DNA of 64,000 bases from Microbacterium proteolyticum. Its GTDB lineage: Bacteria > Actinomycetota > Actinomycetes > Actinomycetales > Microbacteriaceae. The position numbers and the translations under genes were made by a program. Every line of letters starts with the position of its first letter. Within the stretch, counting starts at the first letter, position 1. The notes beneath the pieces were generated by a model. That model was not told the origin of the DNA. It searched no databases and was given only the letters and a program-made list of their open reading frames with translations. Below, one piece after another: positions 17,444-25,844 of this stretch. The stretch spans positions 868,001 to 932,000 of the forward strand of contig NZ_JACHXY010000001.1 in NCBI RefSeq assembly GCF_014192415.1. The letters are read 5' to 3'.

Positions 17444-18250
17444 ATGGATGCAGCCACAGCCACGACGAAGCGACGACTGCCGGCGGGGCGCAAAGCGGAA
17501 CTCGCCGCCTACGTCGCCGAATCCGGTCAGGTCACCGTCGTCGATCTCGCGTCGCACTTCGGAGTCTCGATCGACACGGTGCGGCGCGACCTCGATCAGC
17601 TCGACCGCGAGGGGATCGTGGTCCGCACGCACGGAGGTGCGGTCAGCGCGATGTCGGTGCCCGGCCGCGACCGGGGTCTCGACGTGCGCCTGCAGATGCA
17701 GATCTCCGAGAAGGAGCGCATCGCCGCGCTCGCCGTCGAGCTCATCGAAGACGGTTCCGTGCTCATGCTCAACGCGGGGACGACGACGCTCGCCGTCGCC
17801 CGGGCTCTGCGCAACCACCGCAACCTGACGATTGCCACGAACAACCTGCGCATCCCCGCGGAGATCTCCCCCAGCGTCTTCCGCGACCTCTTCATCTTCG
17901 GCGGCGCGGTGCGTACCATCACGCAGGCGACGACCGGTCCGGTCACGCTCGCGATGACCTCGAACACCACCGAGGTCGACATCCGCTGCGACTACGCGAT
18001 CATCGCCGTGGGCGCGGTCGACGCCTCGGGGTACTCGACGAGCAACCTCGGCGACGCGACGATGATGAGCGAGATGATCGAGCGCGCCGACCGCACCGTG
18101 ATCCTCGCCGACTCGAGCAAGCTCGATCGCCGACTCTTCGCCCAGGTGACACCGCTGCAGAAGGCCGATTACCTCGTCACCGACGCCCCGCCCTCCCCCG
18201 ACCTCGCGGCCGCCCTGGCCGAGGCGGGAGTGACGGTGCTCACACCCTAG
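17444..18250 (+). CDS. DeoR/GlpR-family transcriptional repressor
   Basis: 268 aa. The N-terminal HTH is typical (GRKAELAAYVAESGQVTVVD, then LASHFGVSIDTVRRDLDQLD and GGAV), followed by the sugar-phosphate sensor domain with LNAGTTTLAVARAL, TIATNNLRI, FGGAVR and ILADSSKLDRRLFAQV. It would repress until a phosphorylated sugar intermediate binds. It is divergent from the CUT1 transporter/aldolase/ADP-kinase operon and is its likely regulator. ATG at 17444 with TAGAGA 7 nt upstream; the frame to 17375 is not needed. Confidence 0.9.
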   Translation: MDAATATTKRRLPAGRKAELAAYVAESGQVTVVDLASHFGVSIDTVRRDLDQLDREGIVVRTHGGAVSAMSVPGRDRGLDVRLQMQISEKERIAALAVELIEDGSVLMLNAGTTTLAVARALRNHRNLTIATNNLRIPAEISPSVFRDLFIFGGAVRTITQATTGPVTLAMTSNTTEVDIRCDYAIIAVGAVDASGYSTSNLGDATMMSEMIERADRTVILADSSKLDRRLFAQVTPLQKADYLVTDAPPSPDLAAALAEAGVTVLTP

Positions 18251-18316
18251 ACGGCCGTGACACCGCCCGGTTCCGCACGCGAGAGCGGGCAGTGCTGGGC
18301 CGCGTCGGTGCGAGAC

Positions 18317-19471
18317 TCACTCCGCCGACAGGGCGACCCGCAGGATCGTGTCGGAGTCGCCGCCGCCGCGATCGGTGTTGCTCGTGACCACCCACAGCGA
18401 GCCGTCGGGGGCCGCCGCGACGTCGCGGAGGCGCCCGTACTCTCCGACGAGATAGTCGTCGAATGCGCCGAGGTCGTCGGTCGGGACGATGCGGAGGCGC
18501 TCGCCCCGCAGGTTGGCGATGACCACCGCGCCGTCGAGGACCGCGAGGCCGCTCGGACTCGCATCCACGGGCGCCCACTGCTGCACCGGGTCGACGAAAC
18601 CGTCTTGTCCGCCGATGCCCTCCACCTCGGGCCAGCCGTAGTTCGCACCGGGCTCGATGACGTTGAGCTCGTCCCAGGTGTCCTGCCCGAACTCCGAGGC
18701 GTACATGGTTCCGGCGGCATCCCACCCGATCCCCTGCGGATTGCGGTGCCCCAGGCTCCACACCGGTGATCCCGGGAACGGATTGTCGGCGGGCACCGCG
18801 CCATCGGGCTCGACGCGCAGGATCTTTCCGCCCAGCGACGCCCGGTCCTGCGCGGCGTCGGGGTCGGCGGCGTCTCCCGCAGTGATGTACAGCATGCCGT
18901 CGGGACCGAAGGCGATCCGTCCGCCGTTGTGGATGTTCGCCGAGGGGATGCCGTCGACGACGGTCTGCGCGGCGCCGAGCGAGAACGCTCCGGCCGAACC
19001 TTCGAGCGCGAACCGCAGCACCCGGTTGCCGCCCGGTACGGTCACGTACGCGTAGAGGTAGCCCTCGGCATGGGCGAGACCGAGCAGTCCCCCTTCTCCT
19101 CGGGCGGCGAGGTCGGGCACCTCCCCCACGACGCGGGTCTGGTCGCCGACGATCTCGAGGATCTCCCCGGTGTCGCGCTGGCTCACGAGCGCGGCGTCGT
19201 CGACGAAGACGACCGACCACGGCGTCGTGAATCCGGATGCCACCACCCCGGGCGCTCCGGCGGGGGCGACGACTCCGAGGGTGGGCGCGGCACGACTGGC
19301 GGGCGGCGTCGATATCGGAGCGGCGGCGGTCGGCGCGGCATCCGTCTCGCGCTCTGCCGCGCACCCGGCGAGGGCGACCAGCGACAGCGCCGCGACGACC
19401 GCGAAAGCCGATCGACGCGGGGACGATGCGTGGGAGCGCCGGACGGGGCCGACGGGTTCGAGGTCGATCAT
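18317..19471 (-). CDS. PQQ-dependent sugar dehydrogenase-like lipoprotein (GSDH family)
   Basis: 384 aa exported lipoprotein: signal peptide AFAVVAALSLVALAGC with Cys at the lipobox. It has a six-bladed beta-propeller of the glucose/sorbosone dehydrogenase family, seen in ASGFTTPWSVVF, GEGGLLGLAH, ANIHNGGRIAFGPDG, LGHRNPQGIGWD, ANYGWPEVEG and an arginine-bearing NLRGERLR. Members oxidise aldoses at the cell surface with PQQ, but many actinobacterial ones are untested and no PQQ synthesis genes are visible here. Good Shine-Dalgarno GAGGAGG before the ATG. Convergent with the DeoR gene. Confidence 0.85.
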   Translation of the reverse strand: MIDLEPVGPVRRSHASSPRRSAFAVVAALSLVALAGCAAERETDAAPTAAAPISTPPASRAAPTLGVVAPAGAPGVVASGFTTPWSVVFVDDAALVSQRDTGEILEIVGDQTRVVGEVPDLAARGEGGLLGLAHAEGYLYAYVTVPGGNRVLRFALEGSAGAFSLGAAQTVVDGIPSANIHNGGRIAFGPDGMLYITAGDAADPDAAQDRASLGGKILRVEPDGAVPADNPFPGSPVWSLGHRNPQGIGWDAAGTMYASEFGQDTWDELNVIEPGANYGWPEVEGIGGQDGFVDPVQQWAPVDASPSGLAVLDGAVVIANLRGERLRIVPTDDLGAFDDYLVGEYGRLRDVAAAPDGSLWVVTSNTDRGGGDSDTILRVALSAE

Positions 19472-19564
19472 GGGGCCTCCTCGGCGCTGCGGTGGTGGGT
19501 CCGTCCTACCCGTCGCACCTGCGAGCGCTCTGGGGATTGCGCCCCGCCGGTCGCCTCCCGGCCC

Positions 19565-20368
19565 TCACATGCGCGCGTAGCGGGCGCGGGCGAAGCAGAA
19601 CACGCCGTAGACGACGAGCCCGGCACCGACCACCCACAGCACGATCTGGCCGAAGGGCAGGCTCGCCAGCGATCGCAGGGCCGCGTCGATGCCGCCGGCC
19701 GCGTTCGGGTCGTGGGTGAGCGCGGCGACGATGAAGAGGATGCCGGCGACCCCCACCGCGATGCCCTTGGCGATGTAGCCGACGGTGCCGAACACCCGGA
19801 TGCCACGACCCGTGTTGCCTCCGGGGATCGACAGGCTCTTCTCGAAGGCGCGCGTGATGCCGCGCACCACGAACGCGACACCGATCGCGGCGACACCGAG
19901 TCCGACGACGACGAGGAGGACGACGCCGCCGGGCATCGCCAGGATCTGCGCACTGAGCGTCTTGGACGACTCCGACGACTCCGAGCTCCCGCCCGTCGCG
20001 AGGGTGAATGCCGTGACGGCGATCGCCACGTACGCGATCGCGGTGCCCACGTCCTTCGCGCGGTGCGCCCACCGCTTCTTGGAATCCGGATCGCGCTCCA
20101 CGATCGCCTCGGCGATCTTCCAGACCGCGAGAGCGGCGAGTCCCACCACGATCACCCACAGCAGCGCCGTGCCGAGCGGCGCGTCGCGCACCTGCTGCAG
20201 CGCCCCGCTCTGATCGGCGCTGTCGCCACCGGCGCCGGTGGCGATCGAGACGGCGATGACGCCGATGAGCAGGTGGAGGAGGCCGAGGACGACATAGCCG
20301 ACGCGGGCTGTCACCCGGAACGCGGTGGAGTCCTGTGCCTTGTCGGCGGCGGCGGTTGCGGAGGTCAT
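19565..20368 (-). CDS. DUF1206 membrane protein
   Basis: 267 aa integral membrane protein with three internal repeats of a two-helix unit: RVTARVGYVVLGLLHLLIG, then HRAKDVGTAIAYVAIAV, then RVFGTVGYIAKGIAVGVAG, each starting with an aromatic/Gly motif. This is the DUF1206 arrangement. Function unknown; six transmembrane segments and cytoplasmic Arg-rich loops. TAGGGT (20375-20380 on the complement) is 6 nt before the ATG, so transcription is probably leaderless. Lies 16 bp downstream of the PAP2 gene. Confidence 0.85.
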   Translation of the reverse strand: MTSATAAADKAQDSTAFRVTARVGYVVLGLLHLLIGVIAVSIATGAGGDSADQSGALQQVRDAPLGTALLWVIVVGLAALAVWKIAEAIVERDPDSKKRWAHRAKDVGTAIAYVAIAVTAFTLATGGSSESSESSKTLSAQILAMPGGVVLLVVVGLGVAAIGVAFVVRGITRAFEKSLSIPGGNTGRGIRVFGTVGYIAKGIAVGVAGILFIVAALTHDPNAAGGIDAALRSLASLPFGQIVLWVVGAGLVVYGVFCFARARYARM

Positions 20369-20384
20369 CCGCGAACCCTAGCGC

Positions 20385-21065
20385 TCACTCCGCGGACGCG
20401 TGAAGGCGTTGCGCGCGGCGCACACGCCACACCTCCACCATCGCCCACACGAGCGTGGCCACGGCGACGCCCTCGAGGAAGCCGGCCACCACGTCCGACA
20501 ACCAGTGCGCATGCAGGTAGGTGCGGCTCCACATCATCAGCACCACCCACACGGCCCCGACGATCCAGACCCATCGGCGTCTCAGAATCAGCGCGAGCGT
20601 CAGCGCGATGGTGGTCGCCACGGCGGTGTGCCCCGAGGGGAAGGAGGTCGCCACCGTCTCGGCGAGCGAGTCGGCCGGACGACTGCGGGCGATGACCGCC
20701 GCGAGCGGCGCACCGATCAGCACAACGAGGGCGATGGATGCCGCGACGTTCAGGGCGTCCCACGGGCGGCGGACGATCAGGAAAACGATGGTCGTGGCGA
20801 CCCCGATGACGATCATGCCGATCGTTCCGCCCACGATCGCCGGCACCCACGCCACGATCACCCCGACGGGATTCGCCAGCGCCGCCATCGCGTCGTCCCA
20901 GGCCTGGTCGATCGGCAGGGGGGCGGATCCGCTCAGGGCCACCGCGAAACGCAGGGCGACGAACAGCACCGTCGCCACCACGCCCACCACCAGGGCGATC
21001 GGGCGGCGCGGGTCGATGCGCGGCCGATCGGGGAGCAGGGCGGTGTCGTCTGTCGTGGCATCCAT
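20385..21065 (-). CDS. PAP2-superfamily membrane phosphatase
   Basis: 226 aa with about six transmembrane helices. The three phosphatase motifs are present: an Arg-Pro element in VIARSRPADS, SFPSGHTAVATT (catalytic His) and SRTYLHAHWLSDVVAG (catalytic His with Asp). It would dephosphorylate an undecaprenyl-, phosphatidyl- or other lipid phosphate at the outer face of the membrane. The frame extends to 21131, but the ATG at 21065 (MDATTDDTALL) gives the common short cytoplasmic start. Specific lipid substrate unknown. Confidence 0.85.
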   Translation of the reverse strand: MDATTDDTALLPDRPRIDPRRPIALVVGVVATVLFVALRFAVALSGSAPLPIDQAWDDAMAALANPVGVIVAWVPAIVGGTIGMIVIGVATTIVFLIVRRPWDALNVAASIALVVLIGAPLAAVIARSRPADSLAETVATSFPSGHTAVATTIALTLALILRRRWVWIVGAVWVVLMMWSRTYLHAHWLSDVVAGFLEGVAVATLVWAMVEVWRVRRAQRLHASAE

Positions 21066-21141
21066 CCGCGCATCGTCCCAGGTCGCAGGCTTCGCGAGCC
21101 AGCACTTGCCGTGACCGCGCGGATCGGTCATCGGCCCTCAT

Positions 21142-21219
21142 CGCCGCGTCAGCGGGGGCCGCGCGCCCGGCGTCTGCGCTGCGGTGCGCACGGCGTGACC
21201 GCTCGCCGCGTCAGCGGGG
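21142..21219. repeat. Partial duplication of a gene 3' end (62-bp period)
   Basis: The 16 bases at 21204-21219, which cover the tetR stop codon, recur at 21142-21157 exactly 62 bp further downstream of that gene. The copies share the element CCGCGTCAGCGG (CCGC-TGAC-GCGG on the gene strand, a tiny hairpin holding the stop codon). Confidence 0.45.
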
Positions 21220-21831
21220 CCGGGCCGCGGCGATCAGCATGTCGAGCCCGCGTTCGAAGGCCCGGGTGGCGACCGGATCGGCGGGGTCCTCGTCGGCGAG
21301 GGTCTGGAAGGCGGCGGCGAAGCGGGGGAAGTCGTCTTCCTGCCCGGTCGGGTCGAACACCACCGCGGGCCCCGACATGTCGAGCACGCTCCCGAGGATG
21401 AAGTTCTCGAAAGCCGTGAGGAGCGGCAGGACGTCGCTGCTCTTCCAGCCCGCCGCCTCGGCCGCCACGACGAAGTCCTCGTACCCCGACAACAGCACCG
21501 GCGTCGACGCGCGCTCGGTCATCAGCAGCGGGATCGCGCGGGCGTGACGCGCGAACGCTCGACGATACGACCGCGCCCAGGCCCGCAGCCCCTCCTCCCA
21601 CGGCAGCGAGCGCAGCGGTTCCGAGTCGATACCGGCCGAGACCAGCGCGCGCACGTCCTCGATCATCGCGGCGCGGTTGGGCACGTGGTTGTACAGGGAC
21701 GTCGGGTTCACCCCCAGGCGCGCGGCCACACGCCGAAGGCTCGCGCCGTCGGGGCCGTGCCGGTCGACGAGGGCGAGCGCGGTGCGGGCTATCAGCGCAC
21801 GGTTCAGCAGCGGCGTCGACGGGCGAGCGAT
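21211..21831 (-). CDS. TetR-family regulator, apparent ATC start codon
   Basis: About 206 aa. The HTH is ALIARTALALVDRHGPDGAS and LRRVAARLGVNPTSLYNHV, followed by a helical ligand-binding domain (WEEGLRAWARSYRRAF). Starting at the first conventional codon, GTG 21729, would delete the first HTH helix. Upstream to an in-frame TAG there is no ATG, GTG or TTG, but an ATC at 21831 follows AGGAGG at 5-nt spacing. That ATC, or a CTG 7 codons later, must start the protein unless the gene is damaged. Divergent from the amidase-agmatine deiminase operon, with a palindromic site between, so it is probably their repressor. Confidence 0.72.
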   Translation of the reverse strand: MARPSTPLLNRALIARTALALVDRHGPDGASLRRVAARLGVNPTSLYNHVPNRAAMIEDVRALVSAGIDSEPLRSLPWEEGLRAWARSYRRAFARHARAIPLLMTERASTPVLLSGYEDFVVAAEAAGWKSSDVLPLLTAFENFILGSVLDMSGPAVVFDPTGQEDDFPRFAAAFQTLADEDPADPVATRAFERGLDMLIAAARPR

Positions 21832-21895
21832 GGCGGCCTCCTGGGGTCGCTGTCGAGCCTAGGCGCGACTGCGTCGATCAGCCCTCGCCTTCCTA

Positions 21896-21914
21896 AAACA
21901 AACGGTGTATGTTT
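21896..21914. promoter_or_regulatory. Putative operator and -10 box for the amidase operon
   Basis: An interrupted inverted repeat AAACA...TGTTT (21896-21900 and 21910-21914) lies in an unusually AT-rich patch between tetR and the amidase gene. It overlaps TATGTT at 21908-21913, which lies 7 nt before the ATG at 21921, so repressor binding would block the promoter. Inferred from position and symmetry. Confidence 0.5.
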
Positions 21915-21920
21915 ACCGCC

Positions 21921-23927
21921 ATGGACACCGCCGCCCTCACCGTCGTCGAAGCCGACATCGACCGGCTGCGCGCCGCCCTCGAGGCGGGAGAAGTAACGAG
22001 CGTCGAGCTCGTCGCCCGCTACCTCAACCGCATCGGCGCGTACGACCGTTCCGGCATCCGACTCAACGCGGTGCCCGTACTGAACCCCCGGGCGTTCGAC
22101 GAAGCCCGCGCCGCGGACCTCCGCCGCTCCCACGGCGAGCCGCGCGGCCCGCTCGACGGCATTCCCTTCACCGCGAAGGACAGCTACCGGGTCGAGGGGC
22201 TGCCCGTGGCATCCGGATCCCCCGCCTTCCGCGATCTCATCGCGCAGGACGACGCCTTCGCGGTGGAACGGCTGCGCGCGGCCGGGGCGGTCTTCCTCGG
22301 TCTGACGAACATGCCGCCGATGGCCGCCGGCGGCATGCAGCGCGGCGTCTACGGCCGCGCCGAGTCGCCCTACAACGGCGACTATCTCCCGTCGGCCTTC
22401 GGCTCGGGTTCCTCGAACGGCTCGGGCACGGCCACCGCGGCCAGCTTCGCCGCCTTCGGACTCGGCGAAGAGACCTGGTCGTCCGGCCGCGCCCCCGCCT
22501 CGCACAACGCCCTCGTCGCTTACACCCCCTCACGCGGGGTCATCTCGATCCGGGGTAACTGGCCGCTCGTGCCGACCATGGACGTCGTGGTCCCCCACAC
22601 CCGGTCGATGCGCGACCTGCAGTTCGTGCTCGACGCCGTCGTGGCCGACGACCCGGTGACCGACGGCGACCTGTGGCGCACGCAGCCGTGGATCGCCCTG
22701 CCGCGCCCCTCCGAGGTACGCCCCGAGTCCTTCGTGGAACTCGAGCCGCTGCCGCTGGCGGGGCTCCGCCTGGCCGTGCCGCGCATCTACGTCAACGGCG
22801 ACCCCGACAACGCCTCCCCCATCGCAACGCGCGCGAGCGTGATGCGGCTGTGGGCGGACCTGCGCGCCGACCTCCAGGCCGCCGGCGCGGAGGTCATCGA
22901 GACCGACTTCCCCGTCGTCGACCGCTACGAGAAGCTCCACCCCGGCGACGAGGACTTCCTCGACCGCGGGTTCGTCACCCGGCGCTTCCTCGACGACGAG
23001 GTGGGCGACCTCGCCGTCTGGGCGATGGACGCCTTCCTCCGCCACAACGACGACCCGGCCCTCAACCGCCTCGCCGACGTCGACGCCGCGCAGATCTTCC
23101 CGCACCCCCCGGGCGCCCTCCCCGACTGCTACGGCATCTGGCACTACGACATCTCGTACGACATCGGCGACTACGTGCGCCGGGCGAAGCAGCGGCAGCC
23201 CGACTGGCGCGAGGTGACGAGCCTCGAAGAGGGCCTGCGCGGCCTCGAGCACACGCGCCGCGTCGACTTCGAGGAGTGGATGGAGGCAGGCGGCTTCGAC
23301 GCCGTCATCTTCCCGACGCAGTCCGACGTGGGGCCCGCCGACGCCGACCGGAATCCCGACTCCGCCGACATCGCGTGGCGGAACGGCGTGTGGGTGTCCA
23401 ACGGCAACCTCGTTCCGCGTCACCTCGGCATCCCGACCGTCACCGTGCCGATGGGCACGATGGATGACACGGGGATGCCGGTGGGCCTGACGATCGCCGG
23501 GCCCGCCTACAGCGACGTCCGGCTCGTGCAGCTCGGGTCCGCCATCACCGGGCTCGGCGAGCGCCGCACCCCGCCCCCGCGTACGCCCGCCCTGGCCGAT
23601 GAGGCACTGTTCGCCCAGCCCCGGCCGGCCGCGGACGGTGAGGTGCGGGTCGACATCGACGAGGTCGTCGTCGACGGCGACCGTGTTCGTTTCACCGCGA
23701 CGGTCCGCGGCGGCGCGGCCGCCGAACACGCCGCGTACGTCGACGGCGTGCGTGTGGCTCTCTCGCGTGACGGGGACCGACTGCACGGGTCGTCTCCTGT
23801 CACGCTCGCCGGTGAACCCGTGAGCGAATGGATCGGCCCCTACGGCCCCCTGGTCGTCATCGCCGTGCGCGACGACACCGGAGCCGTCGCCGGAGCCGTG
23901 GCCACGGCATCCAGCTCTCCCCTTTGA
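21921..23927 (+). CDS. Amidase-signature family hydrolase
   Basis: 668 aa cytoplasmic amidase. Catalytic elements can be followed: the Lys in GIPFTAKDSYRVEG (about residue 86), the cis-Ser loop FGSGSSNGSGTATA, and the nucleophile region GEETWSSGRAPASHNAL, then VAYTPSRGVISIRGNW. The last 70 residues after PRTPALADEALFAQ form a small extra beta domain not found in short amidases. ATG 21921 is preferred to 21909 because TATGTT lies 7 nt before it and the 21909 codon sits inside the operator. Followed 25 bp later by agmatine deiminase, so it may act on a carbamoyl or amide product in the same path; substrate unproven. Confidence 0.85.
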   Translation: MDTAALTVVEADIDRLRAALEAGEVTSVELVARYLNRIGAYDRSGIRLNAVPVLNPRAFDEARAADLRRSHGEPRGPLDGIPFTAKDSYRVEGLPVASGSPAFRDLIAQDDAFAVERLRAAGAVFLGLTNMPPMAAGGMQRGVYGRAESPYNGDYLPSAFGSGSSNGSGTATAASFAAFGLGEETWSSGRAPASHNALVAYTPSRGVISIRGNWPLVPTMDVVVPHTRSMRDLQFVLDAVVADDPVTDGDLWRTQPWIALPRPSEVRPESFVELEPLPLAGLRLAVPRIYVNGDPDNASPIATRASVMRLWADLRADLQAAGAEVIETDFPVVDRYEKLHPGDEDFLDRGFVTRRFLDDEVGDLAVWAMDAFLRHNDDPALNRLADVDAAQIFPHPPGALPDCYGIWHYDISYDIGDYVRRAKQRQPDWREVTSLEEGLRGLEHTRRVDFEEWMEAGGFDAVIFPTQSDVGPADADRNPDSADIAWRNGVWVSNGNLVPRHLGIPTVTVPMGTMDDTGMPVGLTIAGPAYSDVRLVQLGSAITGLGERRTPPPRTPALADEALFAQPRPAADGEVRVDIDEVVVDGDRVRFTATVRGGAAAEHAAYVDGVRVALSRDGDRLHGSSPVTLAGEPVSEWIGPYGPLVVIAVRDDTGAVAGAVATASSSPL

Positions 23928-23952
23928 CCCGACTCGACACGAGGAGCACGAC

Positions 23953-24981
23953 ATGTGGCGCATGCCCGCCGAATCCGCCCCGCACGAGCGCACCTGGATG
24001 GCGTTCCCCCGCGAGGGTGTCACCCTCGGCGACACCGTCGTGGCGCGTGAGGAGGGATACCGCGCCTGGACCGATGTCGCCCACGCGGTCGCGCGATTCG
24101 AGCCGGTGTCGATGGTCGTCGACCCGACCGAGATCGCCCGTGCCCGCCGCATGCTCGACTCGTCGATCGAGATCGTCGAGGCCCCGCTCGACGAGTTCTG
24201 GATGCGCGACGTCGGTCCCACTTTCGTCACCGACCCCGACCGGCCGGGCGCCCTCGGCGCGGTCGACTGGATCTTCAACGGCTGGGGTGCTCCCGACTGG
24301 GCCGAGTGGCAGAAGTCGGCCCTGATCGCGCGCGTGGTGGCGGAGCACGCCGGCGCCGAGGTGATCGACTCGCTGCTCGTCGCCGAGGGCGGAGGTCTGC
24401 ACGTCGACGGCGTCGGCACGGTGCTGCTCACCGACACCGTGCAGCTCGACCCGCGCCGGAACCCCCACGCCGACCGCGCTCGTGTCGAGGCCGAGATGGC
24501 CCGCACCCTCGGGGCGACGGATGCCGTGTGGCTCTCGCGCGGCCTCACCCGCGACTACGACGAGTTCGGCACCAACGGCCACGTCGACATCGTCGCGACC
24601 TTCGCCTCGCCCGACCACGTGCTCCTGCACGAGCAGAGGGATGCCACCCACCCCGATCACGAGGTGTCGCGCATCGTCCGCGGTGAACTCGAGGCCGCCT
24701 TCGCCGCGCTCGGGCGCTCCGTGACCGTCACCGGGGTACCCGCCCCCACGACCCTGCGCGATGATCACGGTTGGGTCGACTGGAGCTACATCAACCACCT
24801 GGTCACCAACGACGGCGTCGTGCTCTGCGGCTTCGGAGACGAGGCCGCAGACGCGCGCGCGGCCGAGATCGTCGCCGACGCCTATCCGGGGCGTCGTGTG
24901 GTTCTGGTCGACGCGCGCCCGATCTTCGACCGGGGCGGCGGCATCCACTGCATCACGCAGCAGCAGCCGCGGGTGAGCTGA
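23953..24981 (+). CDS. aguA: Agmatine deiminase / peptidyl-arginine deiminase family protein
   Basis: 342 aa guanidine-modifying enzyme, converting agmatine to N-carbamoylputrescine and ammonia if specific for agmatine. Active-site blocks are present: EFWMRDVGPTFV (substrate Asp), VAEGGGLHVDG, GTNGHVDIVATF (catalytic His-Asp) and GGGIHCITQQQP with the nucleophile Cys at about 333. Ribosome-binding site GAGGAG before the ATG. Second gene of the TetR-controlled operon with an amidase-signature hydrolase; no nitrilase-type AguB is adjacent, so the amidase could replace it. Gene symbol is by family similarity. Confidence 0.87.
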   Translation: MWRMPAESAPHERTWMAFPREGVTLGDTVVAREEGYRAWTDVAHAVARFEPVSMVVDPTEIARARRMLDSSIEIVEAPLDEFWMRDVGPTFVTDPDRPGALGAVDWIFNGWGAPDWAEWQKSALIARVVAEHAGAEVIDSLLVAEGGGLHVDGVGTVLLTDTVQLDPRRNPHADRARVEAEMARTLGATDAVWLSRGLTRDYDEFGTNGHVDIVATFASPDHVLLHEQRDATHPDHEVSRIVRGELEAAFAALGRSVTVTGVPAPTTLRDDHGWVDWSYINHLVTNDGVVLCGFGDEAADARAAEIVADAYPGRRVVLVDARPIFDRGGGIHCITQQQPRVS

Positions 24982-25079
24982 GGGCCGCCGCGGTCGATCG
25001 CGAGCACCGCTCCGGCGGGGGCGAGAGCGAGTACGGTGGAAGACGGCGAAGCCGCCCCAGGGGCCGGCGCCACACGCAT

Positions 25080-25844
25080 ATGACACCGCCTCCCCTCTCC
25101 TCCGCCCTGACGCCCCCGGGCCCCGTTCTCGTCGTCGGCGACGGTCGCATGGGGCGCGCGCTCGTGGCCGCCCTGGACGCCGCCGAGGTGCCGGTCGTCG
25201 GCCCGGCGGGTCGGGGTGAGTCGGGCGCAGACGCCGCGATCGTGCTCCTCGCGGTCCCGGATGCCGCGATCGCCACCGCCGCGCGCGCCATCGCCCCCGG
25301 CCGCACGGTCGGTCACCTCTCGGGAGCGCTCGACCTGTCGATCCTCCATCCTCACGACGCCTTCAGCGTCCACCCGCTCATGACGGTCACGACGGCCGGG
25401 GCGTCGTTCGCCGGGGTCACCGCCGCCCTCGCAGCGACGACTCCCGAGAGTTTCGCCATCGCGTCGGCCCTCGCGGAGGTTCTCGGGATGACGGGCGTGG
25501 AGGTGCGCGACCGCGACCGGGCGGCGTACCACGCGGCCGCCTCGGTCGCCGCGAACTTCCTGGTGACGCTCGAGGGGATGGCCGAGGAGCTCGCCGCGAC
25601 CGCGGGGATCAGCAGGCAAGCCCTCGTCCCCCTCGTGCGCGCCGCCGTCGACAACTGGGCGGAACGCGGGGCGGCCGCAGCCCTCACCGGCCCGGTCTCG
25701 CGCGGCGACGACGCCACAGTGGCGCGGCAGCGGCGAGCCGTCGTCGAGCGCCTGCCCGACCGCGTGGCACTCTTCGACGCGCTCGTCGACGCGACGCGCG
25801 ACCTCGCCACTGCTCAACGAACCGGAATCGAGTCCCTCCCGTGA
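25080..25844 (+). CDS. Rossmann-fold DUF2520 protein (copy 1)
   Basis: 254 aa. N-terminal NAD(P)-type Rossmann fold with VLVVGDGRMGRALVAAL and AIVLLAVPDAAI, then the helical DUF2520 domain (HPLMTVTTAGASFAGV, AYHAAASVAANFLVTLEGM). Members resemble ketopantoate reductase in fold and are repeatedly found beside panC in actinobacteria, though their reaction is not established. Its TGA overlaps the GTG of panC (GTGA, 25841-25844). A second copy, also next to a panC, lies at 48548-49267. Confidence 0.85.
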   Translation: MTPPPLSSALTPPGPVLVVGDGRMGRALVAALDAAEVPVVGPAGRGESGADAAIVLLAVPDAAIATAARAIAPGRTVGHLSGALDLSILHPHDAFSVHPLMTVTTAGASFAGVTAALAATTPESFAIASALAEVLGMTGVEVRDRDRAAYHAAASVAANFLVTLEGMAEELAATAGISRQALVPLVRAAVDNWAERGAAAALTGPVSRGDDATVARQRRAVVERLPDRVALFDALVDATRDLATAQRTGIESLP

